Below are positions 1 through 6,800 of a DNA stretch of 29,570 bases, piece after piece. A program made the position numbers and the translations under genes. A model generated the notes under the pieces. It was not told the DNA's origin, searched no databases, and saw only the letters and a list, made by a program, of their open reading frames with translations. Source of the DNA: JAIOHN01 sp038258185 (GTDB lineage Bacteria > Chloroflexota > Anaerolineae > Aggregatilineales > Phototrophicaceae); the NCBI GenBank assembly GCA_038258185.1, contig JBBSQD010000046.1, forward strand, positions 1 to 29,570, read 5' to 3'. The stretch's first letter is position 1. Every line of letters starts with the position of its first letter.

Positions 1-24
1 AAAGATCATCAGAATGTGCATGAA

Positions 25-534
25 TTATGGGTTTTCCGTCTGTGTGAACTGGGTGGTTATGACTTGGCTGATCTGGTCATCAAAGGGTGGTGTATGCCCG
101 CGCCATAATTCCTGCCCCTCACGATCAAACAGGATAAATTCCGGCGTATAACTGAAATCATAGCGGTCACGCAAAGTCCGGCCCACATTGGTGTGAATAT
201 CTACCCGAAGCACGTTGAAGTCATCCCCCAGACCTGTCGCAATCTGATCAACCACCGGGCGAATCGCCATGCAACCGGCGCAGTAATTACTGAAAAATTC
301 GAGAAAAGTGGGTTTTCCATTCTGGATAGTCGCTTCGGCCACTGCGATTTCGCTTACGTCACTGTTTCCAGGACGCAGCAGGAATAAACCGGTTACACTG
401 AGGAAAATAAGACTGACCGCGGCTATGGCAATGATACGACGATCCGCGAGATAACGGCGCAGGATAAGTACACTGGCAAATACCACAGCTACGCTAATGA
501 CGACGTAGGAATACTGGTTCAATAGATCATTCAT
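25..534 (-). CDS. Membrane-anchored thioredoxin-like protein
   Basis: This is a thiol-disulfide protein of the thioredoxin fold with an N-terminal membrane anchor, 169 residues long. Two hydrophobic segments (about residues 9-25 and 33-53) precede a thioredoxin domain with the redox motif C-A-G-C at residues 85-88 and the cis-proline in a Y-T-P-E context at residue 131. The domain would face outside the cytoplasm and probably reduces or oxidises envelope proteins. The ATG at 534 is chosen because an AGGAG ribosome site lies 8 bases upstream; an in-frame GTG one codon earlier is also possible. It is transcribed apart from the upstream metallo-hydrolase, from a 132-base gap that holds a perfect palindrome. 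Neither a CcdA-like partner nor a cytochrome c maturation gene is visible nearby, so the substrate is unknown. Confidence 0.85.
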   Translation of the reverse strand: MNDLLNQYSYVVISVAVVFASVLILRRYLADRRIIAIAAVSLIFLSVTGLFLLRPGNSDVSEIAVAEATIQNGKPTFLEFFSNYCAGCMAIRPVVDQIATGLGDDFNVLRVDIHTNVGRTLRDRYDFSYTPEFILFDREGQELWRGHTPPFDDQISQVITTQFTQTENP

Positions 535-598
535 CACATTCTCTCCTCTTAGGTTGAGAATAGCGTGAAACGGGGCTGGCGTAAAGGAAAATAGAGAT

Positions 599-618
599 TG
601 TAATAACAGGTTATTACA
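599..618. promoter_or_regulatory. Perfect palindrome, candidate operator for the thioredoxin-like gene
   Basis: The arms TGTAATAA and TTATTACA are exact inverted copies separated by CAGG. The site lies about 65 bases upstream of the thioredoxin-like start and downstream of the metallo-hydrolase stop. On the minus strand a weak promoter pair (TTAACC, then TATTAC after roughly 17 bases) overlaps it, so a dimeric repressor bound here would block the promoter. This is inference; no regulator gene is adjacent. Confidence 0.4.
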
Positions 619-669
619 GGAAGGTTAAGACTTATCGCTATCAAAATGAGCCTTAAATATCGCCCAGGA

Positions 670-1332
670 TCATAAATTGTGCTGTTGAGCATAATCCAGA
701 AGATAGGGGTTGGTCTGGCGTTCTCGCTGGATAGTCGTGGGTTGCATGTGACCCGGTAAAATACGCACATCATCCCCCAGTGGCAGAATCTTTTCAAAGA
801 TGGATCGCATCAGTGTTTCATAATCGCCAAAGGGCAGATCGGTGCGGCCAATGCTGCCCGCAAAAATACAATCTCCGCCGAAAAGTAATTTCTGATCCGC
901 TAAATAATAGGCAATATGATCCTGAGCATGGCCGGGTGTATAAATCGTTTCGAGCTTAATACTATCCAGCTCAATGCTTTCACCATCGCCTTTCAGGAAG
1001 CGGTCAGGCGTGGCTGCTGCTGGAAATTCCTGACCGGTAAATCGTTTGCCCTGTTCGGGTAAACTGTCCAGCCAGTAGGGGCCTTGCTCATGGATATAAA
1101 AAGGCGCATCCGTAAGCTCTTTCAACCCTTTACTGGCTAAGACATGATCGAAATGCCCATGCGTTGCCAGAATAAGTTTGATTGTCCACCCGGCTTCGCG
1201 CGCAGTTTCGAGAATGAGCGGTGCATTATCTACCGGATCAATCACCAGCGCGTTACCCGTTTCGCTGTCGGCGACGATATAGCAATTTGTAGCCGCTATG
1301 CCTAAATTCAAGACTTTGATTTCGATGGTCAT
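670..1332 (-). CDS. Metallo-beta-lactamase-fold hydrolase, glyoxalase II-like
   Basis: This 220-residue enzyme has the full binuclear metal site of the MBL superfamily: H58-x-H60-x-D62-H63, H135 in a P-G-H segment, D154 in F-G-G-D, and H195 in L-P-G-H. The length and motif spacing match the short YcbL-type glyoxalase II-like hydrolases. These cleave thioesters such as hydroxyacylglutathione or related small thiol conjugates in the cytoplasm. The ATG overlaps the murJ stop by four bases (ATGA), so translation is probably coupled to murJ. That link does not by itself suggest a cell-wall role, because this family often travels with unrelated genes. Fold and metal site are certain; the natural substrate is not. 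Confidence 0.88.
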   Translation of the reverse strand: MTIEIKVLNLGIAATNCYIVADSETGNALVIDPVDNAPLILETAREAGWTIKLILATHGHFDHVLASKGLKELTDAPFYIHEQGPYWLDSLPEQGKRFTGQEFPAAATPDRFLKGDGESIELDSIKLETIYTPGHAQDHIAYYLADQKLLFGGDCIFAGSIGRTDLPFGDYETLMRSIFEKILPLGDDVRILPGHMQPTTIQRERQTNPYLLDYAQQHNL

Positions 1333-3032
1333 ACAAGTACCTCAGCCGGTTTCTGGCGGCGTAAAATCAGAGGGATAATGGTGCGTAGCTCATCCATTTG
1401 TAAGAGCAGCGCTGTGATGACAAACGCTGCCGCGCCAATCACTACTTCGATAGCGACCTGTAGAATAATAAATGCAGCCCCACGGTTCGTTAAACCCGCG
1501 CTTGTCCACAGCAGATTTAACACTACGATGGCAAGCGCCATTACCAGACTGGAGGCCAGTGTTTTTAGCGTTGTGCTGGCGAGTCGATTCTCATTAATGC
1601 CGTGCCAGCGTCCTCGCAGGATAACCAACAGTGTGATGACCTCAAAAGCCGTGCCGAGCGTGTTGGCGAGTGCCAAGCCACTGACATTGCCAGAGACGGA
1701 TTGTAAATTCAGAAAGGGTGCCTGCGCGGCAGCAATATTGACAAAGGCATTCTGCTCTACGACTGTGACGCCACTCAGCAGAAAAGCGAGTACAAAATTA
1801 ATGGCGGCACCCCCCAGTGCTGCCCACAGGGGAGTCAATGTGTCCTGGTCGGCATAGAAGCTGCGTGCGACGACTTCAAGCGCGGAGTGCACCACGATGC
1901 CTAACGCAAAAAAGCGCAGTGTATTATACACCAGCACCGAGGCTGACGCATCGAAAGCGCCACCTTCCAGTAATCTGATCAAAGGCTGTCCCACAAAAAT
2001 TAAGCCAACAGCCGAAGGAATGCTGGCGATCATGATAAAGCGCAGCGCCCCGGACATGGCATCGCGTTTGCCATCTTCATCACCCAGTTCGCTCAGTGCG
2101 GCCAGTGTGGGAAAAATGACCGTGCCCATCGCTGTGCCGATTAATGTCTGTGGGATCTGCATCAAGCGCCAGCCCCAGCTTAAAGCACTGACCGACCCGA
2201 CCCCCAGGCGTGAGGCGATATTATTCATAATAATGAAATTCACACTGAAGACCCCTAAGCCGGCAATGCGCGGCAGCATCAAACGGATAATGCGCCATAG
2301 AATCGGATCGTTGAAGCCAAACTGAGGTCGCCATTGGGCGCGGAAGTAGATTAAGCCGGGTATCTGGATGCCAAAGTGCATGGCTGCGCCCAACACCGCG
2401 CCGACTGCCACGCCATTGACCCCTAGCGGCGTGATTAAAAACAATACGCCAAACAGGATACCGAGATCAAACATAATCGGTGCCAGCGCGGGCAGCAGGA
2501 AATGATTATGACTTTGCAGAATGCCCATCGAGATGCCGCTGACCGAGAAGATCAGGGTGCTGACCAGCAGAATGCGCATTAACTCCACGGTCTGGGATTG
2601 GGCCACTGCATCGAAACCGGGGGCAACTACGTTAGCCACCAGCCAGGGTGCGGCAAAAAAGGTGATTACGCTTACGACAAAGGTGGCCGTAAAAATCGTG
2701 TTGATGACATGTGACGCGGTGCGCCACGCGCCGTCTTTATCCCCACGCGCCAGAAAACCGCCGAACACCGGGATAAAGGCATGTGCCAGTGCGCCACCTG
2801 CGATCAGGGTAAAAATCAGCTCTGGGATGCTGTTCGCCGCGACGAATGCATCCCAATCCTGACTAAGGCCAAAAACCCGCGCAATGATGACCGTTTGCGC
2901 CAGACTGATGATTTTGGCAATGCCAAACGCGATCATGACGATCAGTGTCGAACGGGCAATATTTCGGTTGCGACTTTCAATATCAGCTTTTGGGTCTTTA
3001 GCGAGGGAGTCTGTTTGTTCTGCGTTTTCCAC
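1329..3032 (-). CDS. murJ: Lipid II flippase MurJ
   Basis: This 567-residue integral membrane protein belongs to the MurJ/MviN group of the MOP superfamily. It moves the peptidoglycan precursor lipid II from the inner to the outer face of the cytoplasmic membrane. About 14 hydrophobic segments run through the chain. The N-terminal region carries the typical K-I-x-x-L-A-Q and V-I-I-A-R-V-F-G stretch (about residues 40-55), and family-typical Pro, Gly and Arg positions sit in the later helices. The start is a GTG with a GAGGA site 9 bases upstream. A hairpin terminator separates it from the upstream peptidase gene, and it overlaps the metallo-hydrolase by four bases. Together with rodA and the pbpA-like gene it indicates that the organism makes, or recently made, peptidoglycan. 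Confidence 0.92.
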   Translation of the reverse strand: MENAEQTDSLAKDPKADIESRNRNIARSTLIVMIAFGIAKIISLAQTVIIARVFGLSQDWDAFVAANSIPELIFTLIAGGALAHAFIPVFGGFLARGDKDGAWRTASHVINTIFTATFVVSVITFFAAPWLVANVVAPGFDAVAQSQTVELMRILLVSTLIFSVSGISMGILQSHNHFLLPALAPIMFDLGILFGVLFLITPLGVNGVAVGAVLGAAMHFGIQIPGLIYFRAQWRPQFGFNDPILWRIIRLMLPRIAGLGVFSVNFIIMNNIASRLGVGSVSALSWGWRLMQIPQTLIGTAMGTVIFPTLAALSELGDEDGKRDAMSGALRFIMIASIPSAVGLIFVGQPLIRLLEGGAFDASASVLVYNTLRFFALGIVVHSALEVVARSFYADQDTLTPLWAALGGAAINFVLAFLLSGVTVVEQNAFVNIAAAQAPFLNLQSVSGNVSGLALANTLGTAFEVITLLVILRGRWHGINENRLASTTLKTLASSLVMALAIVVLNLLWTSAGLTNRGAAFIILQVAIEVVIGAAAFVITALLLQMDELRTIIPLILRRQKPAEVLV

Positions 3033-3073
3033 AGGTGGTTTTCCTCATGCAGATGTGGTGATGGATATAAACA

Positions 3074-3097
3074 GGCGGAGATCAACTAATCTCCGCC
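3074..3097 (-). terminator. Hairpin terminator between the C39-like peptidase gene and murJ
   Basis: A perfect 9-bp stem (GGCGGAGAT with ATCTCCGCC) encloses a 6-base loop. On the minus strand it lies 24 bases after the peptidase stop and is followed by the T-rich TGTTTATAT. It would end transcription of the peptidase gene or attenuate entry into murJ. The T tract is imperfect. Confidence 0.55.
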
Positions 3098-3120
3098 CGT
3101 GATGTGATCAATGGAGTTTA

Positions 3121-4809
3121 TCAGGCAAGTCCATCACGCGCGGTCTGGGCAGCCGTATAACGCGGATTGTGCTGAAGTGCGCGGTTATAGGCGCTGAGTG
3201 CAGCAGCGGTGTCGCCCTGGGCTTCAAAGACGCGGCCTTGCCAGTAATAGGTTTCCTCAACGTATTGTGCGCCGTTGGTGAGGTTGGCATTGACTAGAGC
3301 CAGCACATCATCGTAACGCCCCACGTTAAAGTAGGCTTCAAATGGACCAAACTGATACCACATAATGCGCCACGGCAATTTACCAATACGCAATGCCTGA
3401 TCATAGGCCGCTGCCGCTTCTTCATAACGTTCCAGCCGTGTGTAGGCCGTTCCGATATTAAACCAGGCAAAAACATCCTGCCGGTTCGTGCGGGCTTCTT
3501 CCTGGGCTACTTCTAAAGCCTTTTCCGCGGCCTGCATGGGATCGGCCAGATCGCCTAAAATGCGGCGGACTTCAAGCTCACGTTCCTGTTCATAAACCAC
3601 GATAAACGTGCGGTTAAAGTGCTTCCAGTTTTCGTTGACCGTAGCATAGCTTTCCTGAAGCCCGGCACCAGTTTCACCCGCACCCAGGTAACTATCGTAG
3701 ATGTAAAACAACCCCTGTAAATCATCATAACCGACGATGGTCTGATAATGACCCAGCCAGTCATAACCTTCAAAGACCGTTCCACCAGCCTCAATGATGA
3801 CCGGGAATTTGGCGGCAATGAAGCTTTTAATCATATTGAGGTCGCCACCGATGCGTGTAATGGCGCGTACGCCGGAACGCTCATTGACGAAGGAGACCAT
3901 TTCACCAGGAGTCACATTTTTGTCTTCACGGTCTGGCTTGAGATAGGCCGCCGCTACGGTCTGATCATCGCGCCAGCCATAATAACTGAGCGCCATCGTG
4001 ATATTCGCAGGGCCACAATTGTTCCATGTCTGCTTGGCGTAGGTGAAGCCACCCAGAAGTTCCGTCGCTGGCCGGCTGGGAATCGACACGGCAAGCGCAT
4101 TATCGGGTTCCTGCACATTAGACGCGACTTCGGTTGCGGCGATGGTCGCAGTCGGCGGAAGTGAAGATGGCGTGATGGTGGGCAATGGCGTATTGGTCGC
4201 TGCCTGGGTGGCTGTTGCTTCGACTTCAATAATCGCCGCTGCTTCGGTCACTTCGGCGGTAGGTTCGATTTCTTCGGTTGCCTCTGAAGCTGAGTCTGCG
4301 GTCGGGGTTTCACCCAATAAGGGGAGGCCGCCTAAAAGATCATCCGGTGAGATGTCGCCATTGCTGCCGGGGAGGGCAGTCGGCAGTATACCACCCTGTG
4401 GGGTGGGCGGTAGCAATGCGCGCAGAAAAGGCGCTTCTTCAACCACGACCTGTTGATACTCTGGCCGTAGATAATTGGTAAACACGAAGACGCTTCCCAC
4501 TCCGCCCAGAACGATAATGATCCCTAAGCCGACAGCGAGCCAGATCGCAAAATGGCGTGGGAGCGATTTGCGAAATACGATGGCGCTGAAAACCAGGATC
4601 GCCATGAGGATGAGAACCAACACAATCCCCAGAGGGAGGAGCGCAATCAGGCGCTGTTGAGTTTGATAGACAATAAACGCGGCAATACCAGATATGACCA
4701 GATAGGTGAATAGAATAATTGCGAACCATAACATGCGTGGTGGTGGCGCAATACCTTCATCGTAGGGTTGTTGCGCTGGTTCTGGTCTGGTGTAAGGTTG
4801 TTGTGTCAT
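3121..4809 (-). CDS. Membrane-anchored C39-like cysteine peptidase with TPR repeats
   Basis: This 562-residue protein starts with a Pro/Gln-rich cytoplasmic tail and three transmembrane segments (about 27-48, 53-80, 87-112). A low-complexity Thr/Ala/Glu/Pro linker (about 120-250) follows. Then comes a papain-like domain of the C39_2 type: Q260, C265 in N-C-G-P, H354 in G-H-Y-Q, and D372 in Y-D-S-Y form a complete catalytic set. The C-terminal 130 residues hold at least three TPR units, including Y-D-Q-A-L-R-I-G and Y-N-R-A-L-Q-H-N-P. The peptidase and TPRs would lie outside the membrane. The ATG at 4809 has a GGAG site 11 bases upstream; a possible earlier start at 4860 has none. C39 domains usually trim leader peptides in ABC exporters, but there is no ABC partner here, so the substrate is unknown. 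Confidence 0.8.
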   Translation of the reverse strand: MTQQPYTRPEPAQQPYDEGIAPPPRMLWFAIILFTYLVISGIAAFIVYQTQQRLIALLPLGIVLVLILMAILVFSAIVFRKSLPRHFAIWLAVGLGIIIVLGGVGSVFVFTNYLRPEYQQVVVEEAPFLRALLPPTPQGGILPTALPGSNGDISPDDLLGGLPLLGETPTADSASEATEEIEPTAEVTEAAAIIEVEATATQAATNTPLPTITPSSLPPTATIAATEVASNVQEPDNALAVSIPSRPATELLGGFTYAKQTWNNCGPANITMALSYYGWRDDQTVAAAYLKPDREDKNVTPGEMVSFVNERSGVRAITRIGGDLNMIKSFIAAKFPVIIEAGGTVFEGYDWLGHYQTIVGYDDLQGLFYIYDSYLGAGETGAGLQESYATVNENWKHFNRTFIVVYEQERELEVRRILGDLADPMQAAEKALEVAQEEARTNRQDVFAWFNIGTAYTRLERYEEAAAAYDQALRIGKLPWRIMWYQFGPFEAYFNVGRYDDVLALVNANLTNGAQYVEETYYWQGRVFEAQGDTAAALSAYNRALQHNPRYTAAQTARDGLA

Positions 4810-4932
4810 TAAGCTAAAATCTCCAACCATCCCGTTACAATAAGAGAATGAGTGTGCCATACGGTGAGCAATTTTGCATGTGAATTAGCTTACGATTACC
4901 CACCGTTCTGACAGGCATTATAACGGTAAGTC

Positions 4933-4966
4933 AGGGGCTTAGCGATAGTTGTTCTATTTAGCCCCT
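4933..4966. promoter_or_regulatory. Inverted repeat in the divergent intergenic region
   Basis: Arms AGGGGCT and AGCCCCT are separated by 20 bases. They sit in the 216-base gap (4810-5025) between the divergent peptidase gene and UPF0104-type gene. The spacing suits an operator half-site pair or a weak hairpin. I see no convincing sigma70 pair in the gap, although the TATAAC near 4920 could be a -10 for the plus-strand genes. No gene or other element is visible there. Confidence 0.25.
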
Positions 4967-5025
4967 TGCAAAGCTGGTCTTTATATAGTGAGATTCTGAG
5001 TGGTCATTTGACACGTGGAGTAAGT

Positions 5026-6090
5026 ATGGCGAAATATCGTAACCGTATTCTGATCGGCTTTGGTATCGGTTTTGTGATTTATGTTGGGCTGCTTTTGCTG
5101 GTTAATACGGATGATTTAATCCGAAATCTGCAGATTTATCCCTGGGCATTATTGGTGCCGGTGATTCTTCTGAAATTTGTCTCATGGATTTTTCGATTTC
5201 TGGAATGGCATTATTTCCTGGGTGTAATTGACGCGCAGGATAAAATCACCCTGTTTGACAGTATCGTGCTGTTTATCTCTGGCTTTACGATGGCGGTGAG
5301 TCCCGGCAAAGTGGCTGAGGTCTTGAAAGCGGTCATTCTCAAAAACAAGACGGGCGTGCCGATTGCCAAATCAGCGCCGGTGGTGATTGCTGAGCGGGTT
5401 GTGGATGGATTGGCTGTGATTATCCTGGCGTTTATGGCGGTGTTTCTGGCTGCGGATGCTATGCAGCTTGGGGATTATCGCGTTTTGATTTATGTCTCTG
5501 CTGGGCTGCTGGTATTTGGCTTAATCGCCATCCGAATTCGACCATTAGCGTATTTTGTGCTGGATGTGATTCACAAGCTACCGCTGGTACACCGTGTTTA
5601 TGAACCGCTGGTAGCCTTCTACGAAAGCAGCTATGAGATTTTCAGGCCACGCCATATGGTTCCAACCACATTTTTTGGCATGGTGGCTGCGTTGGGTGAT
5701 GCCATCGGTTTTGTGATTATCCTGTCGGGCTTTGGCATCGAAATAACCTGGCTGTTGTTTTTGCAGGCTATGGTGATCGTCAGTCTGTCGTCAGCCATTG
5801 GCGCATTGAGCGGGGTGCCGAATGGCGCGGGTGTCACTGAAATTTCCGTCAGTGCGATGCTGATGATTATTGTTGGCCCACAAAACCCGTTGATGACACC
5901 CACTATTGCTGCCACAGCAGCTTTGATCGAGGGGTTCTTTCACAAATGGTTCCGTGTGTTTGTTGGTTTGGCGGTGGCGGTGATCTTCCGCAAGCGGCTG
6001 TTCTCGGCTGATCTGGAAGCGACTCTTATTGAAATGGAACAGGATGGTTTACAGAAACAGGCGTTTGGCACCGAAGGGAGCCGTGCATGA
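5026..6090 (+). CDS. UPF0104/LPG-synthase-type multi-spanning membrane protein
   Basis: This 354-residue membrane protein belongs to the lysylphosphatidylglycerol synthase transmembrane family (PF03706, UPF0104; AglD/MprF-N type). The family signature is clear: a conserved S-P-G-K followed by E-V-L-K-A, then A-E-R-V-V-D-G, and later an N-G-A-G-V-T-E segment. Around eight hydrophobic segments are present. Relatives flip or modify lipids or lipid-linked sugars, but many have no known substrate, and there is no soluble synthetase domain here. The ATG at 5026 is preferred because GTGGAG lies 5 bases upstream; an in-frame upstream start at 4966 lacks such a site. The downstream PHP gene overlaps by four bases, so the two are co-translated and may act in one pathway. 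Confidence 0.85.
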   Translation: MAKYRNRILIGFGIGFVIYVGLLLLVNTDDLIRNLQIYPWALLVPVILLKFVSWIFRFLEWHYFLGVIDAQDKITLFDSIVLFISGFTMAVSPGKVAEVLKAVILKNKTGVPIAKSAPVVIAERVVDGLAVIILAFMAVFLAADAMQLGDYRVLIYVSAGLLVFGLIAIRIRPLAYFVLDVIHKLPLVHRVYEPLVAFYESSYEIFRPRHMVPTTFFGMVAALGDAIGFVIILSGFGIEITWLLFLQAMVIVSLSSAIGALSGVPNGAGVTEISVSAMLMIIVGPQNPLMTPTIAATAALIEGFFHKWFRVFVGLAVAVIFRKRLFSADLEATLIEMEQDGLQKQAFGTEGSRA

Positions 6091-6776
6091 TGGATAAACT
6101 GTGGAATGTTGACCTGCATAGTCATACTCTGTGGTCTAAAGATTGCCTGACGCAATTTGAGACGATTATCCGTCTGTGTGAAAAGCGTGGTGTGGATCGT
6201 ATTGCCATTACCGATCACAACACGGCGGAGGGTGCCTTAGCACTTCAGAAAATCGCGCCCGAATTGATTGTCGTGGGCGAAGAAATCATGACCACCCAGG
6301 GCGAAATTCTGGCCTATTTCGTGCGCGAATCCATCCCTGCGGGGTTAACCCCTGAAGAAACAATTACACGTTTGCGCGATCAGGGCGCGGTCATCAGTGT
6401 GTCGCACCCGTTTGATCGCCTGCGCAAAGGCGCGTGGGAAGAAGAAGATTTGCTGCGCATTATTGATAAAGTGGATGCAATTGAAATCTTTAACGCGCGC
6501 TGCCTGTTTATGGATGACAACCTGAAAGCGATTGAATTTGCGCGTGAGCATCAGCTTAACGGGACAGCCGGGTCAGACGCGCATACTCGGCCAGAATATG
6601 GACGCGCCATGACGCAGCTCCGGCCATTTGAGAACGACCCCGAAGATTTTCTGGATGCTCTGCAATCTGCGGCTTATATCCAGCATTTAAGCGGATACTA
6701 TGTGCATCTGGGCAGCACTGTCGCGAAATGGTCAAAAAAGCTGGGTTTGCGTCGGCGCATGTGGACTGGCGGTTAA
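6087..6776 (+). CDS. PHP-domain metal-dependent phosphoesterase
   Basis: This 229-residue protein has the PHP fold of trinuclear metal phosphoesterases (YciV/RNase AM and histidinol-phosphatase relatives). Visible metal ligands are H11-S-H13, D43-H44 in I-T-D-H-N, E65/E66 in V-G-E-E-I, H107 in V-S-H-P-F-D, and D164-x-H166 in G-S-D-A-H. The set is complete, so the enzyme should be active on small phosphates or nucleotides in the cytoplasm. The start codon overlaps the stop of the membrane protein gene (ATGA), with GAAGGGAG 6 bases upstream; a second ATG one codon later is equally usable. The stop lies one base from the stop of the convergent pbpA-like gene. The exact substrate cannot be read from the sequence. 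Confidence 0.85.
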   Translation: MMDKLWNVDLHSHTLWSKDCLTQFETIIRLCEKRGVDRIAITDHNTAEGALALQKIAPELIVVGEEIMTTQGEILAYFVRESIPAGLTPEETITRLRDQGAVISVSHPFDRLRKGAWEEEDLLRIIDKVDAIEIFNARCLFMDDNLKAIEFAREHQLNGTAGSDAHTRPEYGRAMTQLRPFENDPEDFLDALQSAAYIQHLSGYYVHLGSTVAKWSKKLGLRRRMWTGG

Positions 6777-6800
6777 TTCAGTTGGACTGAGTTAATCGCT
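6768..6800 (+). terminator. Stem-loop spanning the convergent stop codons
   Basis: A 15-bp stem (6768-6782 with 6786-6800) with three G-U wobble pairs and a TGG loop covers both stop codons of the converging PHP and pbpA-like genes. The wobbles pair only in plus-strand RNA, so it fits best as the 3' end structure of the PHP transcript. No U tract follows, so intrinsic termination is uncertain. Confidence 0.4.

Noticed and set aside
549..797. Minus-strand open frame of about 80 codons overlapping the end of the metallo-hydrolase gene and the palindrome.
   Set aside because: Overlaps a well-supported gene in another frame, with no family features and an implausible composition.
4060..4450. Low-complexity DNA in the C39-like peptidase gene with long open frames on the other strand.
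   Set aside because: The minus-strand frame encodes a typical disordered linker between recognised domains; the other frames match no family and have no ribosome sites.
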